Positions 36,772 through 49,190 of a DNA stretch of 53,295 bases are shown piece after piece. The translations under genes and the position numbers were made by a program. Origin of the DNA: Sphaeroforma sirkka (Eukaryota > Opisthokonta > Ichthyosporea > Ichthyophonida); NCBI GenBank assembly GCA_001586965.3, contig LUCW03000216.1:65001-118295 (forward strand). The letters are read 5' to 3'. A model generated the notes under the pieces. The model was not told the DNA's origin, ran no database searches, and was given only the letters and a program-made list of their open reading frames with translations. Position 1 is the first letter of the stretch. Every line of letters begins with the position of its first letter.

Positions 36772-39700
36772 GTTGTCTTCGGCCCCGTTGGCAGCTGGTG
36801 CTGTCGTGGAGCCTGTCGCAGGTGTTCCGGGAGCCGTGGTGGAAGTAGAGGTGGAGGATGCAGGAGCTATAGCATAGTGTCAAGGTATAAAACGCGGCCT
36901 TAAGGATTGGCGGTATGTGTAGCAAATCAAAATCATATACAAACGATCAAAACAAATAACGTAATTAAACGCAGCCACTAACGAGCAAATGATGGAAATG
37001 TCTAGTGTGTATGATACATAGTAGATCTCCACAATATCACAGTTACACGCAGTATTGACGAGCACATGATGGAGATGTCTGTACGATTTGCAATTGGACG
37101 ACAAACAGAAGGGACAGGCGTGTACACCACAGATGGAAGACGAAAACACGTCATCAGTCTGCTACATCGTATGCTGACGTGGTTTCAAATACAAACACGC
37201 AATTGCAACGACAAATATATAAAAACGCTCCCGATTTACCGGTACAATCCTACGTACGATACAATACAAGCAAACACATGTGTGTTTATTCTCCATACTT
37301 TCTAGGCTAGATTTTGTGTCACAGTCTGGTGCAGATCAATAAGCACATTTAAGCTGATCACATTCCAGTACTTGCACAGAAAGTCAGTCAATTGTTTGTA
37401 TTTATGATATACCGAAAACTCATCTTGGATACAAAAAAACACACAGCCGCCTTATATGCCGACCTGTTGAAATCGAAGGTCAGCAGATATTGAATGCCCA
37501 TATGCGACATGCATGCAAACGAATAGTAACGCACCTGTACTAGAGAACCAGCCACCCTTTAAAGCAGCACCCGAACCCGATGCCGGCGCCCCCGCATTGC
37601 CACCCAAATTGAATATAGGCGCAGTAGTTCCTGTACCAGGAATAAATCGACACAATCAGGCACATACAGGTTAACGGACACAAATATAACTATCACGTTC
37701 CGATGGATTCGCATCCAGAACAAAATCGCAAATCAATCCGTGGCTGGTCATAGGAAGAGTTAGATTACAACAGCATTCAGACAAATTTCTACTAAATTTG
37801 CACCATAGAGCACCAACGTAAGCTGGTTCCAATCGACTTGCCATAGGATAACGCTACCCTACAACACAGATACTCAATTACCGTTGGTAGCAGAAGCAGA
37901 GGTACCAAAGCTAATACCAGTAGGTTTAGCGGCAGTACCTGCGACACCTCCCAATGTTGAAGGGGCTGCGCTGGCGGCTGACTTGGGTCCATTTGATGCC
38001 CCACCGAACAATCCGGTGGCAGGAGCTGTGGTGGTGGTGCCTCAGAAATGTATTATTAATGCCCAGTCACTCTTTGTAGTAGGTTGTGATCTTGGTTGCA
38101 AGAGCGATAGAGTGAAACGGAGTTGTTTTTGAACAGTACAAGAAATTTTCGGGTAGCCCGCAGTAATCCTTATGTATACTGAACCCCCCCCCCCCCCAGA
38201 GAAATGTACCTACACAGTGGTCTCGTGGTATGCACACACCCGCCACAACCCCAAAGCCACAATAAATATTTGATCTCGTCACAGCCAATTGAATTTTCCC
38301 CCAATAATGATACAAGTGACATTTTGTGTGATACGAAAAGTTTGAGATTAATAAATAAGAACATAAAGAGAGTTAAAATCAACAGCAGTATCGGACTATA
38401 CAAACAGTAGCTAGACTTCGCTGTATAGACATGGAAATAACTTTTTTCGCGTAATCTTAAATCGACGACATGACATTGCGATTTCATGCATGTCAGGACT
38501 TCTAAAATACACGTACACCATAACAAACAAACCAATGATTATGATACACCTTACTCATAGAATTTACTATAGACATTGACACACATACACACCTCCCGCA
38601 GCACCAAAAGTCAGCCCAGAAGTAGAAGGCTTCTGTGCATTGGCATTGGCAGCTCCGAAACTCAGCCCTCCCGCAGCAGGTGCAGTTGCAGCCGCATTTG
38701 TGGTTGCAGGTGCACCTCCCCCAAATAAATTGGTCTGAAGGGCTGCAGTGCTTGTCCCTGTGGCACTGGGGGCAGCCCCACTAAAAAGACCACCACCGGG
38801 TGCACCTGAGAGAAGAGCCATAAAGGGTTAATACGAGGATGATGGCAATCATTCGGGTCGAGAGCATATCAGCGACACGGTACCGTCGACTGCGCAAAAT
38901 CATCTGAACGACATGAGGCAACGACAATACTTCACTAGCAAATCCGAGTAGTTCAATGTTCATGTATTTCCCAGTTGTAGGAAGTACGAACGACGAGCAA
39001 GATACTTTTCTGCACGTACCAGTGCCTGAAGCTGGTGCACCGCTTCCGAAGGAAAACGCGGCCGGTGGCTGACCTGCGGTGGTGGAAGCGGCCGTTTTGA
39101 AGCCAGCGAAGCTACCTATAAATAGTAAGTATGTCGATGGTTGTCGCGGATTAGCCTAAAAAAAATGGCAAAATTGTACTTTCAATGTGAGGGCGGTCAG
39201 TATTTTATCACGTATGCTGATGAAAAAGATATTTTATCGCGACCATAGTGCAAGTCATGGTCGCGGTCTGCATATATACTATCTCAACGGTTGTTCCGCC
39301 GCTCTCTTAATACATAAAGAATAGCTTGTTCGTGCGCAAATAGGATGGCGTTTGTACTCGTCTATGGTGATGGACCAGCATAGCGTCTCTGTAGGATTCG
39401 TTTATATGCGGTCGTGCTCATCCCACTCGATCGTTGAATAGTAAGCAATTATGTTGTGAGCGTTCGTAAAACCCTGGGGCCCACCTCTGATTACTCACTG
39501 ACTGAGATTTTACTATTCGATCAGATGCTAGTTACACTCTGACTCCTACTCGACCATCCGCATATTATCGAGTACCTTCATTCTCACCCTCCACAGAACA
39601 CAGCCTCAATATACATTAAAACGAACAAACCGTCGGCGAAAAGCAGTACATAGTATTCGACAAATATCGTTCGAGTGATATCTAGAAAAGAAAAACATAT

Positions 39701-41528
39701 GCTTGTCTCTGTGACGTGCTACACATCGATTTACTTCGAATTTACTTTACCTGCTGGCGGCGCAGGTTTTGCCGCTGGTGCTCCAGCACCGAATAAACCT
39801 CCACTGTAAGTGGCTGCCGCGGCCGCAGGTGCACCGCTGCCGAAAGTAGGAGCTGCCGTACCTGAACAAGTGTACGAAGAAATTTTGAAAGACATACATA
39901 TGAGGGCGGTTAGCTGGGTATAGAAGACAGTATGCTGTGGCACTAGGCATGTCGTGTACAATCCTCATGATCCCTGCAAGTGTGCAGCATGATGTATGAG
40001 AAATTTGGGCATTCTTACCGATGTGTGGGGTTTGCAGTCGGGAATAGTGCGTACGCGTACAGAGATTAAGTGTTGATATGATTTGCGTGGTCTACAATGT
40101 GTATGAGCTTTGGGCTCTTGAGATGGAGTCACATGACAGAAATGTATTGGTAGGTCAAAAACATTGTCACCGCTACCATTCACTGCAAGACCTGTACAAC
40201 AACTTACAGGTTTCTACACCTTGCGGTTGACGCCGGCTATAGCAGTACTAGCAGACACGACCGCAACACTCTAATTTGACCAAATTATACGCACAACATA
40301 ATTTTATGTCGGCAAGGAAGCAGACAAATCCACCACATCACACAACACACCCCCAGTAGGGGCACCAAATCCCCTCGTTGCAGGTGCTGCTGCTGCCCCT
40401 CTGTCCAAACCACCGAACGCCGATTTCTGAGTCGTGCCTTGCGTGTTCGTCTTAGGCACACCAAACCCAAACCCAGAGGTAGCGGGTGTACCACTAGCTG
40501 CCCCAAGCACAAAAGACGGGGCCGCGGTTGCACCTGTTGCTGCTGTAATTTGGGTGTAATTCGATAGCAAGAGTTGTACTTTTGGCTTTATGCGTATGCG
40601 AGCTTGAGGGCCTTAGCATAATATCGAAATCATGTCTGTTTATAGTTATTGCCATATTCCTCGGTTAGTGGATAGAAAAGGTGACGGGGAGCTTGTTGCG
40701 TTGGTGTAGGCGCAACTAGACACGTACGGCCGAGTTCCAGTTTTGTCACGAACTGGATACGCATTGTAGTGTTTTCAACGGACTAATCATGCAATAAACA
40801 ACTATAGGACTGGACTCCACAATACCGCCGATGCGTTCGTGTATGAATACATGGCACGCCAGGTGCTCGCACGGAAGTGCATATTGAGCACACCACAGGA
40901 CAACCCACGACTGGTCACAAGCAGTGCTGAAAGTCACGGAATGCACAATTATATTACTTCTCAGTAAGGATTCTCAGAACAAGCCTCGACTAGGTCAGTA
41001 TCTTCATCCTCCCAATATAGTAATATTTTACTATCGGCTTATGTAAGTCCATCAGACAGTTTAGCACCGGACACATCAGGTCACTCAAGGTAATGTACTG
41101 CAATATTCGCACGACACTTGCAATGCACAAGCAAGCCGCAGCTGCATGTGCCTCAAAACGGGACTTAAGTCAACCTACATGTTTTGCCGATTGCAATGGG
41201 CTATAAACTCGAATCGTCGTGAATGTAATATACTCGGGCGCAATGAGAAAACAGATGTCGAAACGGGTCTCGTATTCTTACAACAAATGGCACAAAATCG
41301 ATGCAGAGACGACAAAAGTGGCTGGAAAGAATGGTGTACATCACATACAGACGGAATTATGTGCGTGTATATATGCACAGATAGCAACCAAAAATAAAGT
41401 CTGTGTGTAATATTATAAACAATGTATGTATAATGTTATTTCCAAGTACCTGTTGAGGGAGCTGCGAAAGAGAAACCCGATGCACCACCGGTAGCACCTC
41501 CACCAGGGACTGCTCCAAAATTGAAAGA
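36772..41528 (-). CDS. FG-repeat nucleoporin-like exons spliced into the ankyrin array
   Basis: Eight minus-strand exons: 41528-41450, 40533-40351, 39861-39751, 39115-39020, 38805-38593, 38040-37882, 37630-37535 and 36866-36772, all linked by phase-1 introns, about 344 residues. They encode Gly/Ala/Thr/Pro-rich sequence with FG motifs spaced by hydrophilic linkers: NFGAVPG, GFGFGVPK, SAFGGL, PTFGSGAP, GLFGAGAP, FSFGSGAP, NLFGGGAP, LSFGAAN, LTFGAAG, GLFGGAS, ISFGTS. This is typical of channel nucleoporins (Nup54/58/62/98 types), which line the nuclear pore. The first exon begins in phase 0; no start-codon exon was found in the 950 bp before LINE copy 2. The last exon (APASSTSTSTTAP...GAEDN) ends at a phase-0 donor whose intron is of the ankyrin-array type, so it feeds into the ankyrin exons. 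No nucleoporin structured C-terminus is seen. Confidence 0.72.
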
Positions 41529-42304
41529 CTGAAGATGTATACGTGTCAGACGAAATGCAAATGAGCCGAATTAAAAAAGCAAATCATCCCCTATCTAAAT
41601 ATGTTTAGCGGTTCAGCAGGAGAAAGAGAGAGAGAGAGGTAAGCTGTTGTACCAGAACGCCGATATTGACATGAGGGGCTATAGTGAATTGCATGCACCC
41701 AGCTTTAAGGTGGGCAAACAAAAATGCAGGTCACCGTTGCCGTCTGTTTGCGTGGTACAACTTGGAATGTGGAATGAAAATAGAGAAATGGTGGACACGA
41801 TTCCTCCTTTCTCAGGATATCGTTTTGCCATTGCTTATTTAACTGAACTTTTTTACTTCAATTTCCTTCGTATATATGTAGTACTTCATCTCAAGTTGCG
41901 ATTTAGCCTGCGCGTGACACAGTTATATAAATATGCCTATCTGGAGGTGGCTCAATACGCAGACATATTTAGGGTGCGATTACATAGCAAAAATGGCACC
42001 CACTGTCATAAATCGAACGAAAAAAGATCTTTAATAAACATGCATAGAAAACACACACAGACACAGACACATACACATATCAGACACAGACACATATATA
42101 TATATACATTTGTACATGCATATATACATATATACGTATGATTTTACAGTTCAGATATACGCAGGTAGAACTATAAGAAACAAATTAGACATATATATAT
42201 ACATACACATACACACACTCACACACACACACATATATGTATATATATATATATAATATAAAATATATAAATAAATAATATATATATGCATATACATATA
42301 GAAT

Positions 42305-42357
<53 letters not shown>

Positions 42358-42474
42358 ATACATACAGGTAAACAAAGACTTCAGTGCTAACTCCATTCAT
42401 GCACATCAAAAAGGCAACAGTGCTATGACGTACGGATAAATAAATCGACATATATCCTTTAACATACGTGTACA
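41529..42474. other. Stretch upstream of the FG exons, ending in microsatellites
   Basis: Presumably contains the 5' exon and promoter of the FG gene, but no start could be assigned. A GA repeat lies at 41620-41640 and CA/TA microsatellites fill 42050-42360. The plus-strand frames here are not convincing. Confidence 0.35.
42050..42360. repeat. (CA)n and (TA)n microsatellites
   Basis: ACACACAGACACAG-type and TATATA runs, including about 30 bases of pure (TA)n at 42320-42352. Reading frames here are artefacts. Confidence 0.93.
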
Positions 42475-42517
42475 TTAGGGTTTTAGGGTTTTGGGGTTTT
42501 TAGGGTTTAGGGTTTAG
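42475..42517 (-). repeat. Telomere-like 3' tail of LINE copy 2
   Basis: Five to six units of TTTAGGG with length variants (TTTTAGGG, TTTTGGGG) on the plus strand, i.e. (CCCTAAA)n on the element's sense strand, directly after its 3' end. Confidence 0.85.
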
Positions 42518-42891
42518 GTACCTTTATTTGTTTACACGCTATTGCTATATACAATGCCTGATGTCCGGGGTGGACTTGTGGCTACCGGCAGGTGTTGGCA
42601 GTTCCCGTGACCCTGCTTTTCAGGGGAGGGCGAACTGGACTATCTAGGGGCTGAGTCTTGTGCGGTCTGTGGTTGTTGTACTTGTTGAGTTGTTTTCTTT
42701 GGCTGTAGTTTTGTTAGTGGTGTGGGCGTTTGACTACCGTAACTGGATTGACACAGAGTCTGTGAGTAAGCTGTGGCAGATATGCATATCGTTTCATTGA
42801 ATATGAGGTATGATACAGTGGCTCACCAGTGTATCATACTCACTACCGCATCACCGGGTCGCGATGTGCGACTGTGCCTGCCGGTAGGCAT

Positions 42892-45800
42892 TCAGGGAGG
42901 GTGTGGGCGGGGCGGGGGGCGTTTCATCGCGCTGTGTTCGTTGATATATGTGCTATTCAACTTCAGGTCAATGCATATTTGTCGCAGGCATATTCGCCAG
43001 CGTCTGATCAAGTCAGGCGGAGTCACGCTACTACATATGTAGGATAGTGTAATGTCTATTGGGATGTCATTGTCTAAGTCCTGGTCAATGTCAAACAGGG
43101 GGTGTATGTGGTGGTTCGGGAGTTTGCGTGTCCAGTGCTGGGGCGCCGCTATATAGGCGCTAGCCTCTGGATGTAGTGTGTTGAAGTCCATTTGCGGGTT
43201 ATCTAGCCACAGTGTTCTGTGGGCTTGTTCGAAACGACGTCTGCGGTCTAACGAAGGCCAAGTATAATCGTTCTGTGGGTGTTCTGAGTCTACGAGGAGA
43301 GTGTGTACTATTGTGGTCATGAACCGTGGCACTGGGAACACACAGTTCAGCAGTACTTGGGGTGGTATGGGTCCTTTGTGCAAGTACACCAGCTGGTCGT
43401 GTAGTGTGAGCATGTCTGTGTAGCGCTTACGGGTGCTAAGGGCGTCAAGTAAGTTGCTATCAACTACAATCTCTTTCTTTGGTGAGATGAGTTTGGACAT
43501 GTAGGGCAGCACGAGGGGACACTTGAAGTGTGATGTGGTGAAAGGTGTTTTGCTGCAGCCAATGCATGTGAGACCTGCCGGGGTCTTTTCTAGCGTGAAC
43601 ATATACCTGTTCGTGACGTACAGTGCGACGATCGTTGGTACTCTGAATAAGAGACTGCTGAAGCTGTGATGTTCGAGTGGCGTGTCGAGTCGGTACCGCT
43701 CTTTCTCGCCTGGGTAGATGAGTCCAAATCGAAGTTCGCGAGCCGCTTGTCGGTGTAGTGCGCTTTCCTTTTGTTTGGTTTTCTGTTTGTTATGCTTGTT
43801 TCAGTTTCCTGTATGTTATGAACGGAGGGTAGTGAAGTATGTTCGAGCGAGCGAGCATAGTGAGTCTCATAGGGGTGAATATGGTTGCTTGTTTGCCCAG
43901 ATATTCCTGTAGAGGATTTCTGTGTGACATACGAGTTATATGATTTATAAGACTCACGCACTGCCAAGTGCATAATGCCCGTGCGTTGAGGAGTCCACAG
44001 AACTGAATTTGTTTCAGCATAGTTGGTGTGGCTTTTGTTGGGGTCTTTTTGTGTGCGGCAGTGGAAAGAATGTATCCAGAGGCTTTATGGATTACGGTAT
44101 CGAGCTTGTCGAGTTGTGTATTGATTTGTGATGTGAGTGAGTAGTGTGATAGTGGGATGAAAGCAAGACCGTAAGTGATTTTGGAGAGTATAAATACTCG
44201 GAAGATCATGAGCTTGTTGTGTGGGTGTAGGTGGGTCCCAGCTCGGAAGCCAAGGGGCCGCTGTGGCTTATGGATTCATTCAGAGTATTGATGCGTGTTT
44301 CCAACATTTGTACAATGTCTATTCCCTTGGGTCCCATAGGGAATCCCAAGTATCTAGCAGTGGGGTGTGCATCTATACCATTCAGTCCGAGCATGAACTT
44401 GTGTGCTAGTTTGGGATTTTGCGGTGCTACATATATCGATTTCTTTGGGTGGAATTCAACACCGGAGCGTTTGCCCCATACATAAGCATGGTTGAGGCCT
44501 AGTTGCAACTTGGTGTGATCGCGGTTGTATAATGCTAGGTCGTCGACCCAGCCAAGGAAGCCTCGGGGGGTCGACTTTAGCAAGGCTATCAAGTAGCGGG
44601 TCAATGTATATGTTGAAGAGTGTGGGGGGTGATTGGATCACCCTGAGTTAGACCATGAGCACGTGTGAATATAGGCCCGAGGACTTGTTGATATGTAATA
44701 CGAGACACTACATTATGGTACATGTTTTGGAAGAGGGTGATCAATGGGGTGGGTACCCGTCGATTGTGTAGAAGGCGCCAGAGGCGGTCAAGTTTGACTG
44801 AGTCATATGCTTTCTTAATGTCCAGGAATACCTGGTGGGTGTGTTGGGCTGTAGGGCTTGATTGATTGATGTATTCGTGTAGCGTGAGGGCGTGTGTGAA
44901 GCAAGAGTAGCCTGATTTGAACCCGCCTTGTCTGCTATGTGTTTTAAAGGCAGACAGCTGATTCATGTAACTCAGCAGTACTATTTGAAAGATACGACGC
45001 AGTATCTGTGTGAGCGTTATAGGTCGAAAGAATTCTGGCCCTGTGGGTACCTCAGTTTTGGGAATGGGCACGATAAGCGTGCACAGCCAGGCTGACGGCA
45101 CGTTACCCGTATGTAGTAGCTTGTTGAACAGGTAATTGAGGACTTTAAGAATTGGTGACTTGGGATTTGGTTTACCCTCCTGATCGTGTCCTATGGGATA
45201 GACTTCGATAGCTGCTTTGAGAATATCAATATGTATTCCGTCCGGGCCGGAGCCCTTCCGGCTATCATATGCTAGTATGGCTTGCATGATATGTGCGGTG
45301 GTGAAGATATCTTGGTCGAGAGGTATGAATTCAGTATGGGTTTCTTCTGGTATTTTGTAAGGTATTTTCTGGTTAAACAGCTTTTTTGCAGGAATGAGCT
45401 AATGATGTGTGCTGTTGGTTCTGTTGTGTTGGGTATTGATGGTTGTTTGGACAGTGATTTCTTTTGTTTAGTGAATAATTTCACAATGGTGGTATTATGG
45501 ATACGCTCGGTAGCGCGCAATGGTGTGTGGGATCTGTGGGGGTTGTTTTCCAGATAGTAACCGTAGAATGTGCCTTGTGCTACTTTCCATAGCTTGTTAA
45601 CTATCGTATCATATACTGATGTGATTTTGTCTTGATTTGCATTCTGGATAAGTCGTAGCCATGACTTAGAGTTAGCTCTTATTCTTGCTCGAAAGGTATT
45701 TGCGTAGCGCGGGTTGTTGCAATTATAAGTTCGAATTCGGTATCTGTTGTACCCGTGTGCTGGCATACATTCTATGGATGTAGGCATAGTACTGGGGTGT

Positions 45801-46463
45801 TGTATGTCTGGTGATTGAATGTTGAGTGAAAACACCCATTCATGATCGGTTTTGAGTGAAATGTCTGCGGCTTTGATGAGTGTGAGCAGTGTTCTCGTAC
45901 GTGATTGAGCGTAGACGTGATCAACACGTATGTTTGCTGATTGGTTTGGTGTTATATGGTCCATTTGGTGTAGCTGAGTATAGTATTCGATAGATTTTCT
46001 ACGGTCGGGATATTTAATGAGGAAGTCATTATATTCTGTATCGCGGAAATTCATATCTCCAACTAGCACATGAGGTTTGCAGTTGAGTGCCATTAAAGTT
46101 TTGTATACGTCATTTCTAGGTGTGGTGCTAAGTAGACACATGCTATGGTGACCATGCGAAAGGTAAATGCTACAAAGTATTGGCTTTGTGCATGTAGTTT
46201 GAAATCATTGGAGCTATGTCTACTTATTAAGGCTACACCGTTGTTTCTACCACCACGGTGTATACTACTAGATGGGGGGTGACGCATAGATAAAGGTTAA
46301 TATTACTTTCATTGCAAACTTCATTGAGGCGGTCTGTGTAGCCCCACGTCTCTACTAAACATAGGGCGTCACATTGACTGCATAGTTTACGTATTGCTCT
46401 GTATTGTGCTTGTGTGTTTTTCAGTGAGTTTAGGTTGACATAATACACGAGAATGTCACTCAT
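42892..46463 (-). pseudogene. LINE ORF2: AP endonuclease - reverse transcriptase - CCHC
   Basis: Starts ATG 46463 (MSDILVYYVNLNSLKN), overlapping the ORF1 stop as ATGA. The endonuclease has VETW, GDMNFRDTEYND (catalytic), DHVYAQ and TDHEW (catalytic His). The RT has GPDGIHIDILK, FLDIKKAYDSV, GLTQGDP and GWVDDLALY, with Val replacing the usual Ala before the catalytic DD. The C-terminal knuckle CIGC...HFKC lies near 43560-43515. Frame breaks are near 46240, 46120, 45280, 44603, 44207, 43800 and 43595; most look like single-base indels. Copy 3 keeps the same motifs with different breaks. Confidence 0.9.
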
Positions 46464-47950
46464 TGCGATTTCGTCTTACTAGTGGTTCGGTTTTGTTTGA
46501 ATGCAGCAAGCTCTTTCTCTGTTTCTGCATCAGATATTTGTGGGGATTTCGAACTATCGCCTAAGACTGACGCTATTTCGTCATCTGACATATAGTGCTC
46601 TGAGACTTCGTCGGTGTGTTCATCATCGCTTGAATTTTCGATTCTAGCTTTAACTGTGTTTCTATTTGCTTCGTCTCCACTAATTATAATTCGTTTGGGG
46701 TTTCTTGAGGACGAATTAGTATTGTCCGTGATGTTGTTTGGGTCTGCGATTGGTGGTAGTGTTGCGGGTGCTGTGGGTGTAGATTTTCCGGTGGGTGGGT
46801 GTGTGCTGTTTCGTATGTCAGTGGTTTTCGTGGTTGTATAATTATGGATAGTATTGGGGGTTGTGGTATCTATTGGGTTTGGGCTGGATTGAGGAGGTTT
46901 GGTGGTGGTTTTCGGTACTCTACTGAGTAGGTGAGTTAGGACTCTAGGGTATTGTGGTGGACATTTATCGCGAGCTAGTGCGCTGGTATGAGCATTTTCT
47001 AGACGTTTGCGAGCGCCTTCTATTGCGATTGGGTTGGTTACGTTAGCGGGGTCTGCACCCTTGTTAATGCGCCAACCACGAGCAAGTAGGATTTGTTTAG
47101 TTTTGATTGCAAAACGTGTGGGGACTACAAGTTCTACTGCGCTACGATCTTTGTAAAGGTATGACGCGTGCAGTATGGGGATGTATTTCAGCAAATGAAA
47201 GTTCCAAAGCCATTTGGAGAGATGCTTGTTTGTCGGTAGCGTACCGTCTTCTAGTGCATGTGTGTTGCAACTAAAGTATAAGGCTGTGAGATCCCAATCT
47301 TCTTGGCAATCCCATATAGAGGGTGGCTTGCTGGGTTGGAATAGATTTGCTTGTGCCTCCCTTGAGGAGGAGTTGCGTGTTTGATTCAACATATCTTTGT
47401 ACGTTGTAGGCTTGTCCTTGTTTGCAGGAGTTTGTATAAGTCCTGGCGTGTGCGTAATTGTGGTATCTGGGATACGTATACGGTGTTGGTTTGTGGCAGT
47501 GCTCTGTGGGTTGTTTTTTGGATGCAAGTTGCTGTTGGAGTTTCGCATTTTCACATTTTAGGGCGTGGTTCTGCTCTAGTAGAGTTTTGTTTGAGTGTTC
47601 TAATTTCTTTAAACGTGCGAGGATCTCCTCCACACTACTTACCTTGTGAGTCCCTTCTGTAGATGAACATACCTTTTGATGCAATCCTCGAAGTAGGTCA
47701 TCTTCTCTATCAGGGGTAGTACAATCGCCTTCAGTTTCTCGTCTAACTCTGTGGGTTGATGGACTCCTCCAGAGGGCAGGGCCCCCCCATAGTGTCGGCT
47801 AACGATCAAGTGATTTGATTTTCGATTGATAACAGGTCTGTTTGGTCCAGTGGTAAATTGCCTGGTTTGGTGTGGTGCGGTCACGTGTTCGATTCTGGGT
47901 CGGGTTGAAAATTTTCTGGGGTCTGTGTGATTTCTTTGAAATGTTTTCAC
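46460..47950 (-). pseudogene. LINE ORF1: coiled coil and basic, Thr/Pro-rich protein
   Basis: The C-terminal frame (47554-46460) contains WKLWNF-like aromatic segments, KTKQILLARGWRINKG and an acidic tail ending TSKTKSQ. A frameshift at an A-run near 47520 separates it from an upstream coiled coil (SVEEILARLKKLEHSNKTLL, 47684-47530). A further break near 47660 separates the N-terminal part (47950-47639). ORF1 proteins of LINEs bind the element RNA as oligomers; the coiled coil fits this. No CCHC knuckle is visible in ORF1. Confidence 0.65.
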
Positions 47951-47985
47951 TTTCGCACTGTGTATGTTGAGTTCACATCTAAAGT

Positions 47986-49110
47986 GAGATTTCGAGTGTC
48001 AGCAGTTTGAGATGTGCTTGAAATATAAATAGTTCAAAAAGTGAAATATAAATAGTTCAAAAGTGAAATATAAAAATAGTTCAAAAGTTCAAAAGTGAAA
48101 TATAAATAGTTCAAAAGTGAAATATAAATAGTTCAAAAGAAATATAAATAGTTCAAAAGTGAAATATAAATAGTTCAAAAGTGAAATATAAATAGTTCAA
48201 AAGTGAAATATAAATAGTTCAAAAGTTATAAATAGTTCAAAAGTGAAATATAAATAGTTCAAAAAGTGAAGTGAAATATAAATAGTTCAAAAAAGTGAAA
48301 TATAAATAGTTCAAAAAGTGAAATATAAATAGTTCAAAAGTGAAATATAAATAGTTGTTGAATATAAATAGTTCAAAAGTGAAATATAAATAGTTCAAAA
48401 GTGAAATATAAATAGTTCAAAAGTGAAATATAAATAGTTCAAAAAGTGAAATATAAATAGTTCAAACAGAAATGAAATAAAAAAAAGTGAATATAAATAG
48501 TTCAAAAGTGAAATATAAATATATAAATAGTTCAAAGTGAAATATAAATAGTTCAAAAGTGAAATATAAATAGTTCAAAAGTGAAATATAAATAGTTCAA
48601 AAGGAAATATAAATAGTTCAAAAGTGAAATATAAATAGTTCAAAAAGTGATAAATAAATAGTTCAAAAGTGAAATATAAATAGTTCAAAAGTAAATATAA
48701 ATAGTTCAAAAGTGAAATATAAATAGTTAAAAAAGTGAAATATAAAAGTTCAAAAGGAAATATAAATAGTTCAAAAGAAATATAAATAGTTGAAATATAA
48801 ATAGTTCAAAAAGTGAAATATAAATAGTTCAAAAAGTGAAATATAAATAAAAGTGAAATATAAATAGTTCAAAAGTGAAATATAAATGGTATCAAAAGTG
48901 AAATATAGTGTTCAAAAGTATAAATAGTTCAAAGGTTGAAATATAAAGTTTCGTGTCCATAAATAGTTCAAAAGTGAAATATAAATATAGCATAAATAAG
49001 GATGTGAAAAGTCCATAAATATAAATAGTTCAAAAAGTGAAATGTGGGCTTGTCAGAAACGAAATATGGGTCTTGAAATATAAATAGTTAATTTTGAAAT
49101 ATAAATAGTT
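47986..49110. repeat. 22-bp minisatellite GTGAAATATAAATAGTTCAAAA
   Basis: More than 40 copies of the unit (AAAAGTGAAATATAAATAGTTC) with small indels. It fills the gap between the 5' end of LINE copy 2 and the 3' end of LINE copy 3, decaying towards 49000-49110. Confidence 0.97.
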
Positions 49111-49190
49111 TTTTAAATAGTACGAGTGAGAATTTTTTATAGTTTGGGAAATGAAGTGGTTTAGGGTTACATAGTTCAAAAGTTTAAAGC

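Larger units (their letters stand above)
42475..47985 (-). mobile_element. LINE copy 2, near full length
   Basis: In minus-strand order: ORF1 (about 47950-46460), ORF2 (46463-about 42892) with AP-type endonuclease, reverse transcriptase and a CCHC zinc knuckle, a 3' untranslated region with the conserved TTTACACGCTATTGCTATAT phrase and a telomere-like tail (42475-42517). The 5' end abuts a 22-bp minisatellite. Several single-base frameshifts make it inactive as assembled. The clade cannot be named by eye; an AP endonuclease plus a single C-terminal CCHC excludes the R2-like group. Confidence 0.92.

Noticed and set aside
41640..41700. Candidate first exon of the FG gene (ATGCAATTCACTATAGCC ending CTG before GTACAA)
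   Set aside because: The phase would fit, but the donor is weak and the residues are unlike a nucleoporin start.
47820..47900. tRNA-like Pol III boxes (TGGTCCAGTGG and GTTCGATTC, 34 bp apart) on the plus strand
   Set aside because: The T stem (ACGTG/CTGGG) has only two pairs and the acceptor stem does not form. It lies antisense in the 5' part of LINE copy 2. At best a decayed tRNA-like sequence.
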